The notes: generated by a model not told the origin, from the letters alone. 59,839 nt of DNA from Flavobacteriaceae bacterium UBA5544 (GCA_002426755.1 DINI01000006.1:246318-306156), one strand, 5' to 3'. Counted from the stretch's first letter, positions 36,577 to 46,955 are shown. Numbers and translations are program-made.

Positions 36577-38157
36577 ATGCAGATAGACAATCTTATAACG
36601 ATACTTTCAATTATTGGTTTGGCCAGTACCGTTTTCTATGGAATGTTTCGAGTATCAAAATATGCGTTTGTGTTGAATAGCATATCGCTTTCAGTTCTCG
36701 TGTTCTATTTGTCTGAAGGAAATGAATTGATATTTATATTACTTTATTTGGTTTGTCCGCTAATGCTAATTAATATAGGACTGTATGTTTTTCTACATAA
36801 AACCGAAAGCCCGAAAAATGGCGACAGCAGATACCAAGTAAACTTTGCAACTACTAAAGGAAATTTCAGATTGGATAATATCAAACGTGGTGCATCCATC
36901 ATTGGTTCTGCCGGAAGTGGTAAAACCGAAAGCGTGGTTTATGGATTTCTAAAGCATTTTGAAAAAGAAGGTTTCTGCGGAATTATTCACGATTATAAAG
37001 ATTTTGAATTGACCGAAATGGCATATCCGCTTTTCAAGGATAGCGACATCCCTTTTAAGGTCATTTCCTTCGATAAAATCATTCATAAGGTAAATCCTAT
37101 TGCGCCACGGTATTTAGAGAATGAGGAAAGCGTAAACGAGGTGTCAAGGGTGTTGATTGAGAATCTATTAGAGCAAAGAGAAAGCGGAACAACTGGCACG
37201 ACAAAATTCTTCAACGATGCTGCAGAAGGGTTGATTGGTGGTTTGATTTGGAAACTGAAAACGGACTATCCCAAGTTTTGTACGTTGCCACATTTAATTG
37301 CGGTTTATCAATTTCTCGATACTAAAAGTTTGATTCAGTTTCTGGAAACCAACACCACATCACGAGCAATGGCAGATGCCTTTATAAGTGGCAAGGATTC
37401 TGAAAGGCAGACCGCTGGTGTAAAAAGCACATTGGCAAATGCGCTGAAAAGAATTAGTACACAACGGATTTTTATGGCTTTGTCCGCAGATGAAGTACCG
37501 CTAAATATAAATAGTGCTGAAAATCCCTGCGTAATTTCGATTGTGAACAACCCAAAATTCGAAACTTCGTATTCACCAGTAATCGCTACAATTATACACA
37601 CTATTACAAAGCAAATGAGCGTGCGTAATTCAAAACCATCATTCTTGCTTATGGAAGAAGCACCAACCATTCGTTTATTGAATATGCATCGAATTCCTGC
37701 AACATTGAGAAGCTATAATATTTCTACGATTTATGTGATGCAGGATAAAATTCAGAATGATATGATGTATGGCGATAAGGCAAGCAAGGCGATTCTTAGT
37801 AATCTATCCTATCAATTTTTCGGAAAGGTAAATGACCCGGACACCGCAAAATATTACGAACGCTTTTTTGAAATCATTAAAGACCCAACCAAGAGCATAA
37901 GTCGAGGACATAACCTCGATTTTGATACTCGCATTACTACGGGCGAAAAGGAAATCCCAAAGATTCGGGCGGACGTATTTTTCAGGTTGAAACAGGGCGA
38001 GTTTATCACTTATGCAGATGGTAGGGATAAAAAGGTGCAGTTTAAATTAGCCGACATTCAAAGGGAACTTCCTAATGAGACTAAACAGTTTTCTAAAGCT
38101 GATTTGGGAGCTAATTTTGAGCGGGTTTATGAGGAAGCACGGTCTATATTTAAATAA
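36577..38157 (+). CDS. VirD4/TraG-type type IV coupling protein
   Basis: A 526-residue inner-membrane ATPase that brings the relaxase-DNA complex to the T4SS. Two or three N-terminal membrane helices (about 5-25, 30-46, 50-75) are followed by the Walker A motif SAGSGKTES (residues 111-119), a Walker B-like stretch FLLMEEAPTI (about 356-365) and a conserved VMQDKIQ segment. The length fits the smaller T4CPs of Bacteroidota ICEs. It ends the mob operon; a 121-bp gap then leads into the defence genes. Confidence 0.92.
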   Translation: MQIDNLITILSIIGLASTVFYGMFRVSKYAFVLNSISLSVLVFYLSEGNELIFILLYLVCPLMLINIGLYVFLHKTESPKNGDSRYQVNFATTKGNFRLDNIKRGASIIGSAGSGKTESVVYGFLKHFEKEGFCGIIHDYKDFELTEMAYPLFKDSDIPFKVISFDKIIHKVNPIAPRYLENEESVNEVSRVLIENLLEQRESGTTGTTKFFNDAAEGLIGGLIWKLKTDYPKFCTLPHLIAVYQFLDTKSLIQFLETNTTSRAMADAFISGKDSERQTAGVKSTLANALKRISTQRIFMALSADEVPLNINSAENPCVISIVNNPKFETSYSPVIATIIHTITKQMSVRNSKPSFLLMEEAPTIRLLNMHRIPATLRSYNISTIYVMQDKIQNDMMYGDKASKAILSNLSYQFFGKVNDPDTAKYYERFFEIIKDPTKSISRGHNLDFDTRITTGEKEIPKIRADVFFRLKQGEFITYADGRDKKVQFKLADIQRELPNETKQFSKADLGANFERVYEEARSIFK

Positions 38158-38278
38158 CGTTAAACACCTTAATTCATTGGGCTAAACGGTTAATAAATGA
38201 TAATCTTAAAATTATCTTAACCCTTTTTTTGCAACGTGAAATTATACCAATATCTTTAACACTTATTTTTACCACCAA

Positions 38279-40306
38279 ATGACAGAATTAAGCCAAAGAG
38301 AAAAGGACTATTTAATAGAAAAATTACAAAAGGGCGAGCAACTACCCGAGGACTTCAAGTACAAGCTTTTCCCCACTATTCAAAAGGAATATGAACTCGT
38401 TTATGCTGGAAAAATGCGTAAAGAAGATATTCTTGCAGACGAAGATGGAGTAACTGCCGCACCTTTACAAATTGAAAGAACGTATAACGGCGACCGTGAG
38501 TCTTATCCTGACGGTTGGAAAAATATGATTGTATTTGGCGACAACCTTCAATTTCTCAAAACCATTTACAAAAATGAAGACCCACTTATAAAAGACAAGG
38601 TTAAGGGAAAGGTTAAATTAATTTACATAGACCCACCATTTGCGACAGAATCTGATTTTTCAGGGTCACAAGGTCAAAAAGCATATACAGACAAGGCTAA
38701 AGATGCTGAATTTGTAGAGTTTATACGAAGAAGATTAATTATTGCCAAAGAAATTTTGGCTCGTGATGGAAGTATTTATATTCATCTTGACCAAAAAAAA
38801 TCTCACTATATCAAAACCATATTAGATGAGATTTTTGGAGAAGGTAATTTTCGTAATGAAATAGTTTGGAAAAGAACAAGTGCTCACAGCGATAGCGGAA
38901 AGTTAGGAATAAACTGTGAATTTATTTTCTACTATACAAATTCTGAAAAATATATATGGAATCAGCTTTATGAGTATTATTCAGAAAAACATTTGAAACG
39001 CTTTCGTAATCAAGATGAAGATGGTCGTTTATGGACTGATGGTCCTGTAACAGCTAAGGGGTTAAAGGGTTCAGGTTATACCTATGAATACAAAGGCATA
39101 AAAGGATATTGGAGATGTCCATTATCAACAATGGAAAGACTTGATTCTGAGAATCGTTTGCACTTTACGAACAAGGGAGGAATCCGGGTTAAAAAGTATT
39201 TAGAGGAATTAAAAGGAATTCCGTTACAGTCATTATGGGATACAGTAAATCCCATCAATTCACAGTCCAAAGAGCGAGTTAGTTATCCCACACAAAAGCC
39301 TGAAGAACTAATCGAAAGAATTATACGGTTGTCAACCAATAAGGATGATTTAGTTTTGGATTTTTTTGGAGGTAGCGGAACCGTAGCCTCAGTTGCTGAA
39401 AAATTAGGTAGAAAATGGATTACTTGTGATATTGGTAAATTTGCTTTTTACACGATTCAAAAAAGAATATTGACAATTCAAAACTCAAAATCTCTAAAAA
39501 ATAAAACTAAAGATTTTGGCAAGAAGTCAACATCATTTCACACGATTAATACGGGTTTTTACGATATAGAAAAACTATTTTCATTACAACATAAAGAATA
39601 TCAAGACTTCGTACTAAATCTCTTTGAAGTAACCCCAAAACCAAAAAAAATTGCAGGTATTGAATTTCAAGGAGAACGTAAGGATGGGTATGACGTATTG
39701 ATTTGGAAATATTGGGAGCATAAGGATGCAGCAGTTGATGAAGATTATTTAGAAATTCTTCACAAAAATATTGGCAAAAAAGTTGGCGACCGTATCTATA
39801 TTATAGCGCCAGCAAATTCTGTTCAATTTATTGATGATTACTATGAGATAGGGAATGTGCGCTATTACTTTTTGAAAGTACCATATCAAATTATTCAAGA
39901 ATTGCATAAGGAGAAATTTAAAAAATTCAGACAGCCTACCAGTTCCAGCAACGTAAATTCACTTGAAAATGCAGTTGGTTTTCACTTTATAAGACAACCA
40001 GAAGTTAAGTCCTCGTTTGATGATGGTGTAATCACAATAAAGGCTTTTAAAGCCTACTACCCTGATGAAGATACCTTGGAAGATATTCCTGGTCTGGAAG
40101 CCTTGGCAATGGTTGTTGTAGATAAAAACTATAACGGCAATGAGTTTTTAATGTCCGATGTATTTTTTGCTGCTGATATTGTTAGTGAGGATGGTAAAGC
40201 TAATGTTTCCATTGAAGATTGTGGCTCTAAAGTAAGTGCAGTATATATCGACATTTATGGCAATGAATTCCGCGAGGTATTTACCAATAAAAATACGAAG
40301 GGATGA
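38279..40306 (+). CDS. Type III restriction-modification methyltransferase subunit (Mod)
   Basis: A 675-residue DNA adenine-N6 methyltransferase. The catalytic motif DPPF is at residues 118-121 and comes before the AdoMet-binding motif FFGGSGTV (about 362-369), the order of beta-class enzymes. The region between (about 195-340) would be the target-recognition domain, with a long C-terminal part typical of type III Mod. The next gene, a Res helicase-nuclease, overlaps its end by 4 bp, confirming a type III system. The recognition sequence cannot be read from the protein. The N-terminus is complete (MTELSQREKDYLIEKLQKG). Confidence 0.92.
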   Translation: MTELSQREKDYLIEKLQKGEQLPEDFKYKLFPTIQKEYELVYAGKMRKEDILADEDGVTAAPLQIERTYNGDRESYPDGWKNMIVFGDNLQFLKTIYKNEDPLIKDKVKGKVKLIYIDPPFATESDFSGSQGQKAYTDKAKDAEFVEFIRRRLIIAKEILARDGSIYIHLDQKKSHYIKTILDEIFGEGNFRNEIVWKRTSAHSDSGKLGINCEFIFYYTNSEKYIWNQLYEYYSEKHLKRFRNQDEDGRLWTDGPVTAKGLKGSGYTYEYKGIKGYWRCPLSTMERLDSENRLHFTNKGGIRVKKYLEELKGIPLQSLWDTVNPINSQSKERVSYPTQKPEELIERIIRLSTNKDDLVLDFFGGSGTVASVAEKLGRKWITCDIGKFAFYTIQKRILTIQNSKSLKNKTKDFGKKSTSFHTINTGFYDIEKLFSLQHKEYQDFVLNLFEVTPKPKKIAGIEFQGERKDGYDVLIWKYWEHKDAAVDEDYLEILHKNIGKKVGDRIYIIAPANSVQFIDDYYEIGNVRYYFLKVPYQIIQELHKEKFKKFRQPTSSSNVNSLENAVGFHFIRQPEVKSSFDDGVITIKAFKAYYPDEDTLEDIPGLEALAMVVVDKNYNGNEFLMSDVFFAADIVSEDGKANVSIEDCGSKVSAVYIDIYGNEFREVFTNKNTKG

Positions 40307-42876
40307 TTCAGGAAAAAAAGCGATACGACACAAAAGATTTAATATTAAAAGTAAATCAATTTTATAATCAAAGCGAGCTACCACTTCCTTATTGGGATAG
40401 GTTTTTGGATGCACTTTGTGGAACAAGGGAATACCAAAAGAAAGCCATAAGAAGTTCAGTCATTTACTTGGCATCCAAAGAGTATACTAATATTCAAGAC
40501 TTGGTTTCTAAAAATCATTATCAAAATCCTCAATTACGGGAGAGATATCCTGAGCTTGCAGATTACCACCGTAAGCTACAGTTACCTTCAAAGTTATCTG
40601 CGACAATAGACCTTGCTACAGGAACGGGAAAAAGTTACGTAATGTATGGCATAGCACAAATCTTATTAGGTTTAGGCTTGGTCAAAAGAGTACTCGTCTT
40701 GTGTCCATCAACGACAATTGAAAAAGAACTGCATAAAAAGTTTTTAGCCTTGGTTTCTGACCCAATTCTAAAAGAAACAATTCCGCCATCTGCAATTATT
40801 AGAAATCCGAGTATAGTTGATGGAAGTGTTACCGTGGATGAAGGTGCCATTTGTATTGAAAATGTCCACGCTGTTTACGAAAGGACAGGTTCATCAATTG
40901 AAGATAGTTTTGGTTTCAAAAGAGGTTTTGACACGGTAGTTTTGAATGATGAAACCCATCACATTTATAATAAGATTTCAGGTAATACTACAGAAGCAAG
41001 AGGGTTAAAAATATGGAAGAAATTTTTATTGGACGATGGTTATAATTTTAAATATATGCTTGGTTTTACAGGTACAGCATATATAGGGAATGATTACTTC
41101 AATGACGTTATTTACAGATACTCTTTACGAGAAGCTGTTGATGAAAAATTTGTTAAGAAGATTAATTATGTTTCAGAGGATGATAGCATAAACGAAGACC
41201 AAAGATTTCAGAAAATATATCAGAACCATAGCAATAATAAAGTTACTTACAAAAATGTAAAACCATTAACAATTCTGGTAACAAACAATATTACAAATGC
41301 CAAAAGACTTGAAACACGATTGGTTGAATTTTTAATGCTGGAAGAAGGTTTGGAAGAACAAGAGGTTCGGGATAAATTGGTTATGACGGTAACTTCAGAT
41401 AAGGTACATAAGCATAATGTAATTCGTTTAGAGGAAGTAGATGAACAAGACTCTACTGTAGAATGGATTGTGTCCGTTTCTATGCTTACAGAGGGATGGG
41501 ATGTTAAGAATGTATTCCAAATAGTCCCTATGGAAGAAAGAGCTTTTAATTCAAAATTATTGATTTCTCAGGTTTTAGGTAGAGGACTAAGAGTGCCGCC
41601 TGAATATATAAATAATGCAGAAGTTACAATATTTAACCATTCATCTTGGGGCTCAAAAATTAAAGGATTGGTAGATGAAGTACTGGAGTTAGAAATGCGA
41701 TTGGAGAGTTCTAACTTAATCGATGGCGATAGGAGTAAATTTCATTTTGAACTTTACAATATAGATTACAACAAAATTGAAAAAGCGGTAGAAAACAACA
41801 GTAAAGAGAAAGAGTTTAATTATAAAGGTATCATAAACTTAGAATCTTCGGTAGACCAAGTAAGTCAGGAAACAACATATACCAACCTTGCGAGTGATTA
41901 TAAGAGTGTAGAGTACAAGATTAAAAATAGAATGACACCAATTAAGGAAATCGTTGATAAAATCTATCACGAGTTTCAGACGAGAGAATGGGAAGGTGTT
42001 ACACTTAAATTACAAGAAGGTCAATACACAAAAAACAACCTTCCGCCCAAAGAAGAGATTACAAAGCTGATAAGGCGTTCTATGGATAAGGTTGGTCTGG
42101 AAGGAGATGAATTGAACGAAAAGAATAAACGAAATATTTTTTCTTCATTCAATACGCTTCTAAGACGAAAAAATAAATCGCTTGAATTAGTCAGAATAGC
42201 GCAAAAGCCCTTTGTTATCTCAACTAAAGAAAGAATAAAGGAAACATTGTCAATAGGGAATTTACGCCATAATTCTACGGTTATGTATTCAAATAATTAC
42301 AATGAAGAAGTTAAAGACACAGACGTCTTAAACTTTTTGCAGGAAGTAATTGATGATGGAACTTTTCCTCGTAATGCTACTTTGCAGGCAAATAGTTATG
42401 ATTTTAAAACACCGGTAGATTTAGCGTTCCTTAACGCAACACCTGAAAGAAAATTTGCTGAAAAATTGGTTAGGAATGAAAATTCCAAAGCCTTGGATGC
42501 TTGGCTAAAATCAACTAATCAAAGCTTCTATACTATTGAGTATTCGCTATCAAGTAAATCAGGAAACCATACAAAACAGGGCAAATTCAATCCAGACTTT
42601 TTTGTTAAAACCTCAGATACGGAAATAGAATATATTACCGTTGTCGAGATTAAAGATGACCAAGACTATTCTGATTTAAATAAAGCAAAATTTAAATGGG
42701 CGACCATTCATTTTCAGGAATTAAATAAACAACTTGAAGAAAATAATGTGAATCAACGCTATAATTTTCATTTCCTAAGTCCTGAGAATTATGATGATTT
42801 CTTTGAATATTTGAGAAATGGTAAATTGGTTCAAGGCCTATTTACGAGTAATTTGGATAAAGAATTGAGTACATAG
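40303..42876 (+). CDS. Type III restriction endonuclease subunit (Res)
   Basis: An 857-residue helicase-nuclease that, with Mod, translocates on DNA and cuts when sites are unmethylated. The superfamily 2 motifs are present: Walker A ATGTGKS (105-111), DETH (216-219) and the arginine motif VLGRGLRVP (about 424-432). The C-terminal nuclease has PD at 764-765 and EIK at 782-784, a PD-(D/E)xK core. All key residues are present, so it should be active. ATGA overlap with mod couples their translation. Its end lies 12 bp before the RES-like gene. Confidence 0.92.
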   Translation: MIQEKKRYDTKDLILKVNQFYNQSELPLPYWDRFLDALCGTREYQKKAIRSSVIYLASKEYTNIQDLVSKNHYQNPQLRERYPELADYHRKLQLPSKLSATIDLATGTGKSYVMYGIAQILLGLGLVKRVLVLCPSTTIEKELHKKFLALVSDPILKETIPPSAIIRNPSIVDGSVTVDEGAICIENVHAVYERTGSSIEDSFGFKRGFDTVVLNDETHHIYNKISGNTTEARGLKIWKKFLLDDGYNFKYMLGFTGTAYIGNDYFNDVIYRYSLREAVDEKFVKKINYVSEDDSINEDQRFQKIYQNHSNNKVTYKNVKPLTILVTNNITNAKRLETRLVEFLMLEEGLEEQEVRDKLVMTVTSDKVHKHNVIRLEEVDEQDSTVEWIVSVSMLTEGWDVKNVFQIVPMEERAFNSKLLISQVLGRGLRVPPEYINNAEVTIFNHSSWGSKIKGLVDEVLELEMRLESSNLIDGDRSKFHFELYNIDYNKIEKAVENNSKEKEFNYKGIINLESSVDQVSQETTYTNLASDYKSVEYKIKNRMTPIKEIVDKIYHEFQTREWEGVTLKLQEGQYTKNNLPPKEEITKLIRRSMDKVGLEGDELNEKNKRNIFSSFNTLLRRKNKSLELVRIAQKPFVISTKERIKETLSIGNLRHNSTVMYSNNYNEEVKDTDVLNFLQEVIDDGTFPRNATLQANSYDFKTPVDLAFLNATPERKFAEKLVRNENSKALDAWLKSTNQSFYTIEYSLSSKSGNHTKQGKFNPDFFVKTSDTEIEYITVVEIKDDQDYSDLNKAKFKWATIHFQELNKQLEENNVNQRYNFHFLSPENYDDFFEYLRNGKLVQGLFTSNLDKELST

Positions 42877-42888
42877 AACTAAAAGAAT

Positions 42889-43734
42889 ATGACTGTTGAA
42901 AATGTAAAAAAAGCTATTACTTTATTGGAAGCGATAAATCCAGAAAATGAGTACGCTTACGAAAAAGCGGTTTTAGCCTATTTAACCATAGGAAGGCTTC
43001 CAGTTTTACAATATGAAATTCCTGCCAAATCAGTATTTTTCAGAACACGCACCCACGAAGACGATGATTTATTTCCATTAATATCCGACATCTCAATAAC
43101 ACCAAATAAATTTGTCAAAGATTTTGCGAGATGTAATAGACCTTTTCAGTCTAAATTCTACTGTTCAGAAAATAGACCTACTTCATTTGCTGAGTTAGTC
43201 GAGTATTGGTCTGATACAAAAGATTTTGGCGATAAAGTTTACGTTACAATTGGGCGTTGGCAATTAAAGAAACCCTTAATCGGAATTATAGTAACGACAC
43301 CCGATAAAGACCATAGAATTTCGGAGTTCGACAAAGAACACGGAGCAGCTATGGAAACTTTCATTGAACAAAGTGACCCTGAAATAAGAGAAGCTACAAT
43401 CTTATTTTATAGATTTCTTTTCGAGAAGTTCAGGAAATCTGCAAAAAATGACCGAAAAACATATATTATAACAACAGCCTATTGCAACGTGGCTCTTGCT
43501 CATTCCGAGGGTAAAGTAGATGGAATTTATTATCCAAGTGTACCTTTTGGCGAACAAGGAATCAATTTTGCGATTAATTCAGATTATATTTTAGGAAATA
43601 ATCTTGAACTCACACATATCCTGAGAAATGAGTTAACCGTTTCCAAAAATGAAAACGGAAAACACGGATTTACCGAAACTGGAAAAGTAGAAGCTTCAGG
43701 ATTTGATATCGAAAATAATTTAATAAGCTGGTAA
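42889..43734 (+). CDS. RES-like domain protein
   Basis: A 281-residue protein with a C-terminal region like the RES fold (ADP-ribosyltransferase-like toxins that attack NAD+ or transfer ADP-ribose). Visible landmarks are VFFRTRT (R52/R54), FARCNRPFQSKFYCS, TSFAEL with E102, and the hallmark IYYPSV with S217. These match the Arg-Glu-Ser catalytic set of RES toxins in order, though the spacing E to S is longer than usual. There is no neighbouring Xre-type antitoxin. It lies 12 bp after res and 60 bp before a DUF262 gene, so it seems part of the defence operon. Activity is inference. Confidence 0.65.
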   Translation: MTVENVKKAITLLEAINPENEYAYEKAVLAYLTIGRLPVLQYEIPAKSVFFRTRTHEDDDLFPLISDISITPNKFVKDFARCNRPFQSKFYCSENRPTSFAELVEYWSDTKDFGDKVYVTIGRWQLKKPLIGIIVTTPDKDHRISEFDKEHGAAMETFIEQSDPEIREATILFYRFLFEKFRKSAKNDRKTYIITTAYCNVALAHSEGKVDGIYYPSVPFGEQGINFAINSDYILGNNLELTHILRNELTVSKNENGKHGFTETGKVEASGFDIENNLISW

Positions 43735-43794
43735 AAAAATAATATAAAATAAATGCCAACTGCATAATAGAAACTAAAACCAACCAAGAAATTT

Positions 43795-45540
43795 ATGTCA
43801 TTTCAAACCCCTATAACCATTTCTGATGCAATCGAAAAAATAGACTCAAATCAGTTTTTACTTCCAGCCATACAACGAGAATTCATTTGGAATCACTCTA
43901 AAATTGAATGGCTTTTTGATTCAATAATGAGAAATTATCCAATCAGTTCTTTTCTATTTTGGAAAGTAGAAGAAACCACGTCAAAAGGATATAGATTCTA
44001 CAAGTTCATAAATGAGTATCGCGAACGATATAAAACCCACAATGAGGAAATTTCAACAAATGGTATCAGTTCTTTTAATGCGGTCTTAGATGGTCAGCAA
44101 AGATTAACTTCTTTATATCTTGGGTTAAAAGGTAGTTTCGGTTATAAAGAGTACCGTAGAAAGTGGGAAGATACAGAATGGAGTATTCCAACGCGCCATT
44201 TGTATTTGAACATTACAACTGAACTTCAAGACGAGGAAGATGGCAGAATATACGAATTTAGTTTTCTTGAAAAATCTGAAACAGAAGAATCTGAAATTTA
44301 CGAAGCGAATGAACAAAAATGGTTTAAGGTAGGTGCAATTTTAAATTATACCGAGGATGAAGCTTTTGATGAGTTTGTAGAAGAATTTGAAAGTAGCTTT
44401 TCCCGGAAAGCAATAAGACAGCTAAGGCGAACCATAATGGAAAAGCCTATAATTAATTATTTCCTTGAAAAAGACCAAAGTTTAGATAAGGCGCTAAACA
44501 TTTTTATCAGGATAAATAGTGGTGGCGAACCTTTAAATTTTTCAGATTTATTAATGTCTATTGCAGTTGCAAACTGGACAAAAAAAGATGCGCGTAAAGA
44601 GATTCATAAACTTGTAGATAGTATAAGAGATAAGGGTTTTTCAATATCCAAAGACCTAATACTTAAATCCTTTCTTTATTTGTACAGTCGAGATATTAAG
44701 TTTAGGGTTACAAACTTTTCCAAAGGTAACGCAAAGGATTTTGAGACAGAATGGGAAAAGATTAGAGATTCAATCCTATCCACATTTGATTTAATAAAAA
44801 CTTTCGGATTTACGGATTACACTTTGACTTCCAAGAACTCTGTAATCCCTATCATTTATTATTTGTACCACAAGAATATTTATAGAGATTATTCAACTAA
44901 GATAGAGTTCAAAGAGGACAGAGAATCGATAAAAAAATGGCTTCACATAGTGTTGATTAAGAGGATTTTTGGTGGAACATCAGATTCAGTTTTATCTCAA
45001 ATAAGAAGGACTTTCACGGACAATGTAGTTGAAATGAAAATTAAGCCAGAGATTACTTCTTTTCCTGTCAATTCTATTTTTAATCATATAAGAAAGGATA
45101 CGAGCGTTGGCGATGAATTTATAGAAGAAGTACTTTTCACACAGAAAGACAATCAGTATGCTTTTTCTATTCTCTCTCTATTATATCCAGATTTAGATTA
45201 TAGAAATAATAATTTTCATAAAGACCATATACATTCTGCATTTGAGTTTAATAATCTTGAAGCTTCCGACAAAGAAAGCTATGGATGGCACACTTACAAT
45301 TCTATCTATAACCTTCAAATGTTAGATGCCAATGAGAATATGTCCAAGAGTAATATGAATCTGTTGGATTGGGTTGAGAAAGAAACAAATGAAAATAATA
45401 GAACTCAATTTTTGAACGCTCATTTAATTCCAGATGTCGATTTGAATTTGAATGAATATGGAAATTTCCACGAAAAAAGGAAGGCACTATTATTGGATAA
45501 AATGAAAACCTTACTAAGCGAAAAAACTGTTAGCGTATAG
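43795..45540 (+). CDS. DUF262/DUF1524 nuclease (GmrSD-like)
   Basis: A 581-residue protein with an N-terminal DUF262 ParB-like/NTPase domain (FLLPAIQREFIWN at 21-33; LDGQQRLTSLYLG at 98-110) and a C-terminal HNH-type region: DHIH at 477-480, then N506, N515 and K518 in the NLQMLDANENMSKS segment. In GmrSD-type enzymes DUF262 binds nucleotide and DUF1524 cuts modified DNA. The first His of the classic H-H-I-P motif is replaced by D (DHIH), so activity is likely but not certain. It is probably a modification-dependent restriction enzyme complementing the type III system next door. Confidence 0.8.
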   Translation: MSFQTPITISDAIEKIDSNQFLLPAIQREFIWNHSKIEWLFDSIMRNYPISSFLFWKVEETTSKGYRFYKFINEYRERYKTHNEEISTNGISSFNAVLDGQQRLTSLYLGLKGSFGYKEYRRKWEDTEWSIPTRHLYLNITTELQDEEDGRIYEFSFLEKSETEESEIYEANEQKWFKVGAILNYTEDEAFDEFVEEFESSFSRKAIRQLRRTIMEKPIINYFLEKDQSLDKALNIFIRINSGGEPLNFSDLLMSIAVANWTKKDARKEIHKLVDSIRDKGFSISKDLILKSFLYLYSRDIKFRVTNFSKGNAKDFETEWEKIRDSILSTFDLIKTFGFTDYTLTSKNSVIPIIYYLYHKNIYRDYSTKIEFKEDRESIKKWLHIVLIKRIFGGTSDSVLSQIRRTFTDNVVEMKIKPEITSFPVNSIFNHIRKDTSVGDEFIEEVLFTQKDNQYAFSILSLLYPDLDYRNNNFHKDHIHSAFEFNNLEASDKESYGWHTYNSIYNLQMLDANENMSKSNMNLLDWVEKETNENNRTQFLNAHLIPDVDLNLNEYGNFHEKRKALLLDKMKTLLSEKTVSV

Positions 45541-45576
45541 TTATCTTTATTTCCAAATTGCCAATTTATTTAATTA

Positions 45577-46947
45577 ATGACCGAAACAAACCGCATAGAA
45601 TACAAACGAGAATTGTCTGATGGACTTGAAAAAGAGGTCATCGCTTTTCTAAACTATCGCGAAGGTGGCATTATATATATTGGCATCGATAAGGATGGAA
45701 ATACTTACGGATTGGCAGATTCTGATAGCGACCAGTTAAAGATTAAGGATAGATTAAAAAACAACATCCGCCCTTCCGCCCTTGGTCTGTTTGATATTGT
45801 GAGTGAGGAAAGGAATAGTAAGAACATTCTAAAAATCATAGTGGCCAGCGGTCCAGAAAAACCATATCATCTTAAAAAATACGGGATGAGCGAAAAGGGC
45901 TGTTTTATTCGTTTAGGTTCAGCAGCTGAACCGATGCCACAAAAAATGATTGACGAGCTCTTTGCCAAACGTACCCGAAATTCCATCAGCAAGATTAAAG
46001 CAGGACGGCAGGATTTAGGCTTCGGACAGCTAAAAATTTACTACGAAGAATCTGGGTACACCCTTGGTAAACCATTTGCCAAGAACTTGGAACTACTTAC
46101 TGAAGATGGTGCTTTTAATTATGCCGGCTATCTCTTGGCAGATAAGAATAACACATCAATTAAAGTCGCTAAATATTCGGGTATAACCAGAACAGACTTA
46201 ATAGAAAGCAACGAATACGGTCACGAATGTTTGGTTAAGGCTACCAAACAAGTGATAGATAAAATTGCGGTCGAGAACAGAACAACCACAAAAATTACAG
46301 CCAAAGAAAGACAACAAGCCAATCTTTGGCATCCCATCGCCTTGCGTGAAGCCATCATAAATGCGTTTGTGCATAATGATTACACAAATGAGATTACCCC
46401 AAAGTTTGAAATCTTTACCGATAGAATCGAAATCACATCGGCTGGTGGTCTTCCGGAAGGATTGAGCAAGCAAGAATTTTTTGAAGGCTTTTCAGTCCCA
46501 CGAAACAAGGAACTGATGCGAATTTTTAAAGATTTAGAACTGGTTGAACAATTAGGTTCTGGCATTCCTCGTATTTTAGAACACTACGGAAAAGAGAGTT
46601 TTAGTTTTTCAGATAACTTTCTTAGAATGACTTTTATTGCTAAAGAAGCTGTTGTTGAAGAAGGTGGTCAAACAGGTGGTGTAAAGGGTGGTCAAGAAGG
46701 TGGTGTAATAGGTGGTGCAATAGGTGGTGTAATTGATTCAACTGAAGCTCTAACTAGAAGACAAAAAGAAGTGCTTAAACTTATTGCAACCAATACTACT
46801 ATTACTTATACTGAAATAGCTGAAGCTTTAGGTATCAATGAATCCCCTGTGGGCAAACATATAAACGCACTAAAAACTAAAGGCTTTTTAATACGTCACG
46901 GTGGCACGCAAGGCTATTGGGAAATTAATCTCAAAAACAATCAGTAA
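45577..46947 (+). CDS. AlbA_2/Schlafen-type ATP-binding protein with winged-helix tail
   Basis: A 456-residue protein with an N-terminal AlbA_2 domain (about 5-130; IEYKRELSDGLEKEVIAFLN, GGIIYIGIDKDG), a C-terminal-type HATPase fold (about 255-345; LREAIINAFVHNDY, SAGGLPEGLS, QLGSGIPRILEHYG), a Gly-Gly-rich linker (about 363-388), and a winged helix-turn-helix (about 400-455). Such proteins were long annotated as transcription regulators or RecG-related helicases and often occur in defence islands. It is 36 bp after the DUF262 gene on the same strand and ends 8 bp from the convergent tra operon. A small hairpin (46951-46965) between them may end both transcripts. Confidence 0.82.
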   Translation: MTETNRIEYKRELSDGLEKEVIAFLNYREGGIIYIGIDKDGNTYGLADSDSDQLKIKDRLKNNIRPSALGLFDIVSEERNSKNILKIIVASGPEKPYHLKKYGMSEKGCFIRLGSAAEPMPQKMIDELFAKRTRNSISKIKAGRQDLGFGQLKIYYEESGYTLGKPFAKNLELLTEDGAFNYAGYLLADKNNTSIKVAKYSGITRTDLIESNEYGHECLVKATKQVIDKIAVENRTTTKITAKERQQANLWHPIALREAIINAFVHNDYTNEITPKFEIFTDRIEITSAGGLPEGLSKQEFFEGFSVPRNKELMRIFKDLELVEQLGSGIPRILEHYGKESFSFSDNFLRMTFIAKEAVVEEGGQTGGVKGGQEGGVIGGAIGGVIDSTEALTRRQKEVLKLIATNTTITYTEIAEALGINESPVGKHINALKTKGFLIRHGGTQGYWEINLKNNQ

Positions 46948-46955
46948 AAGTCCTT

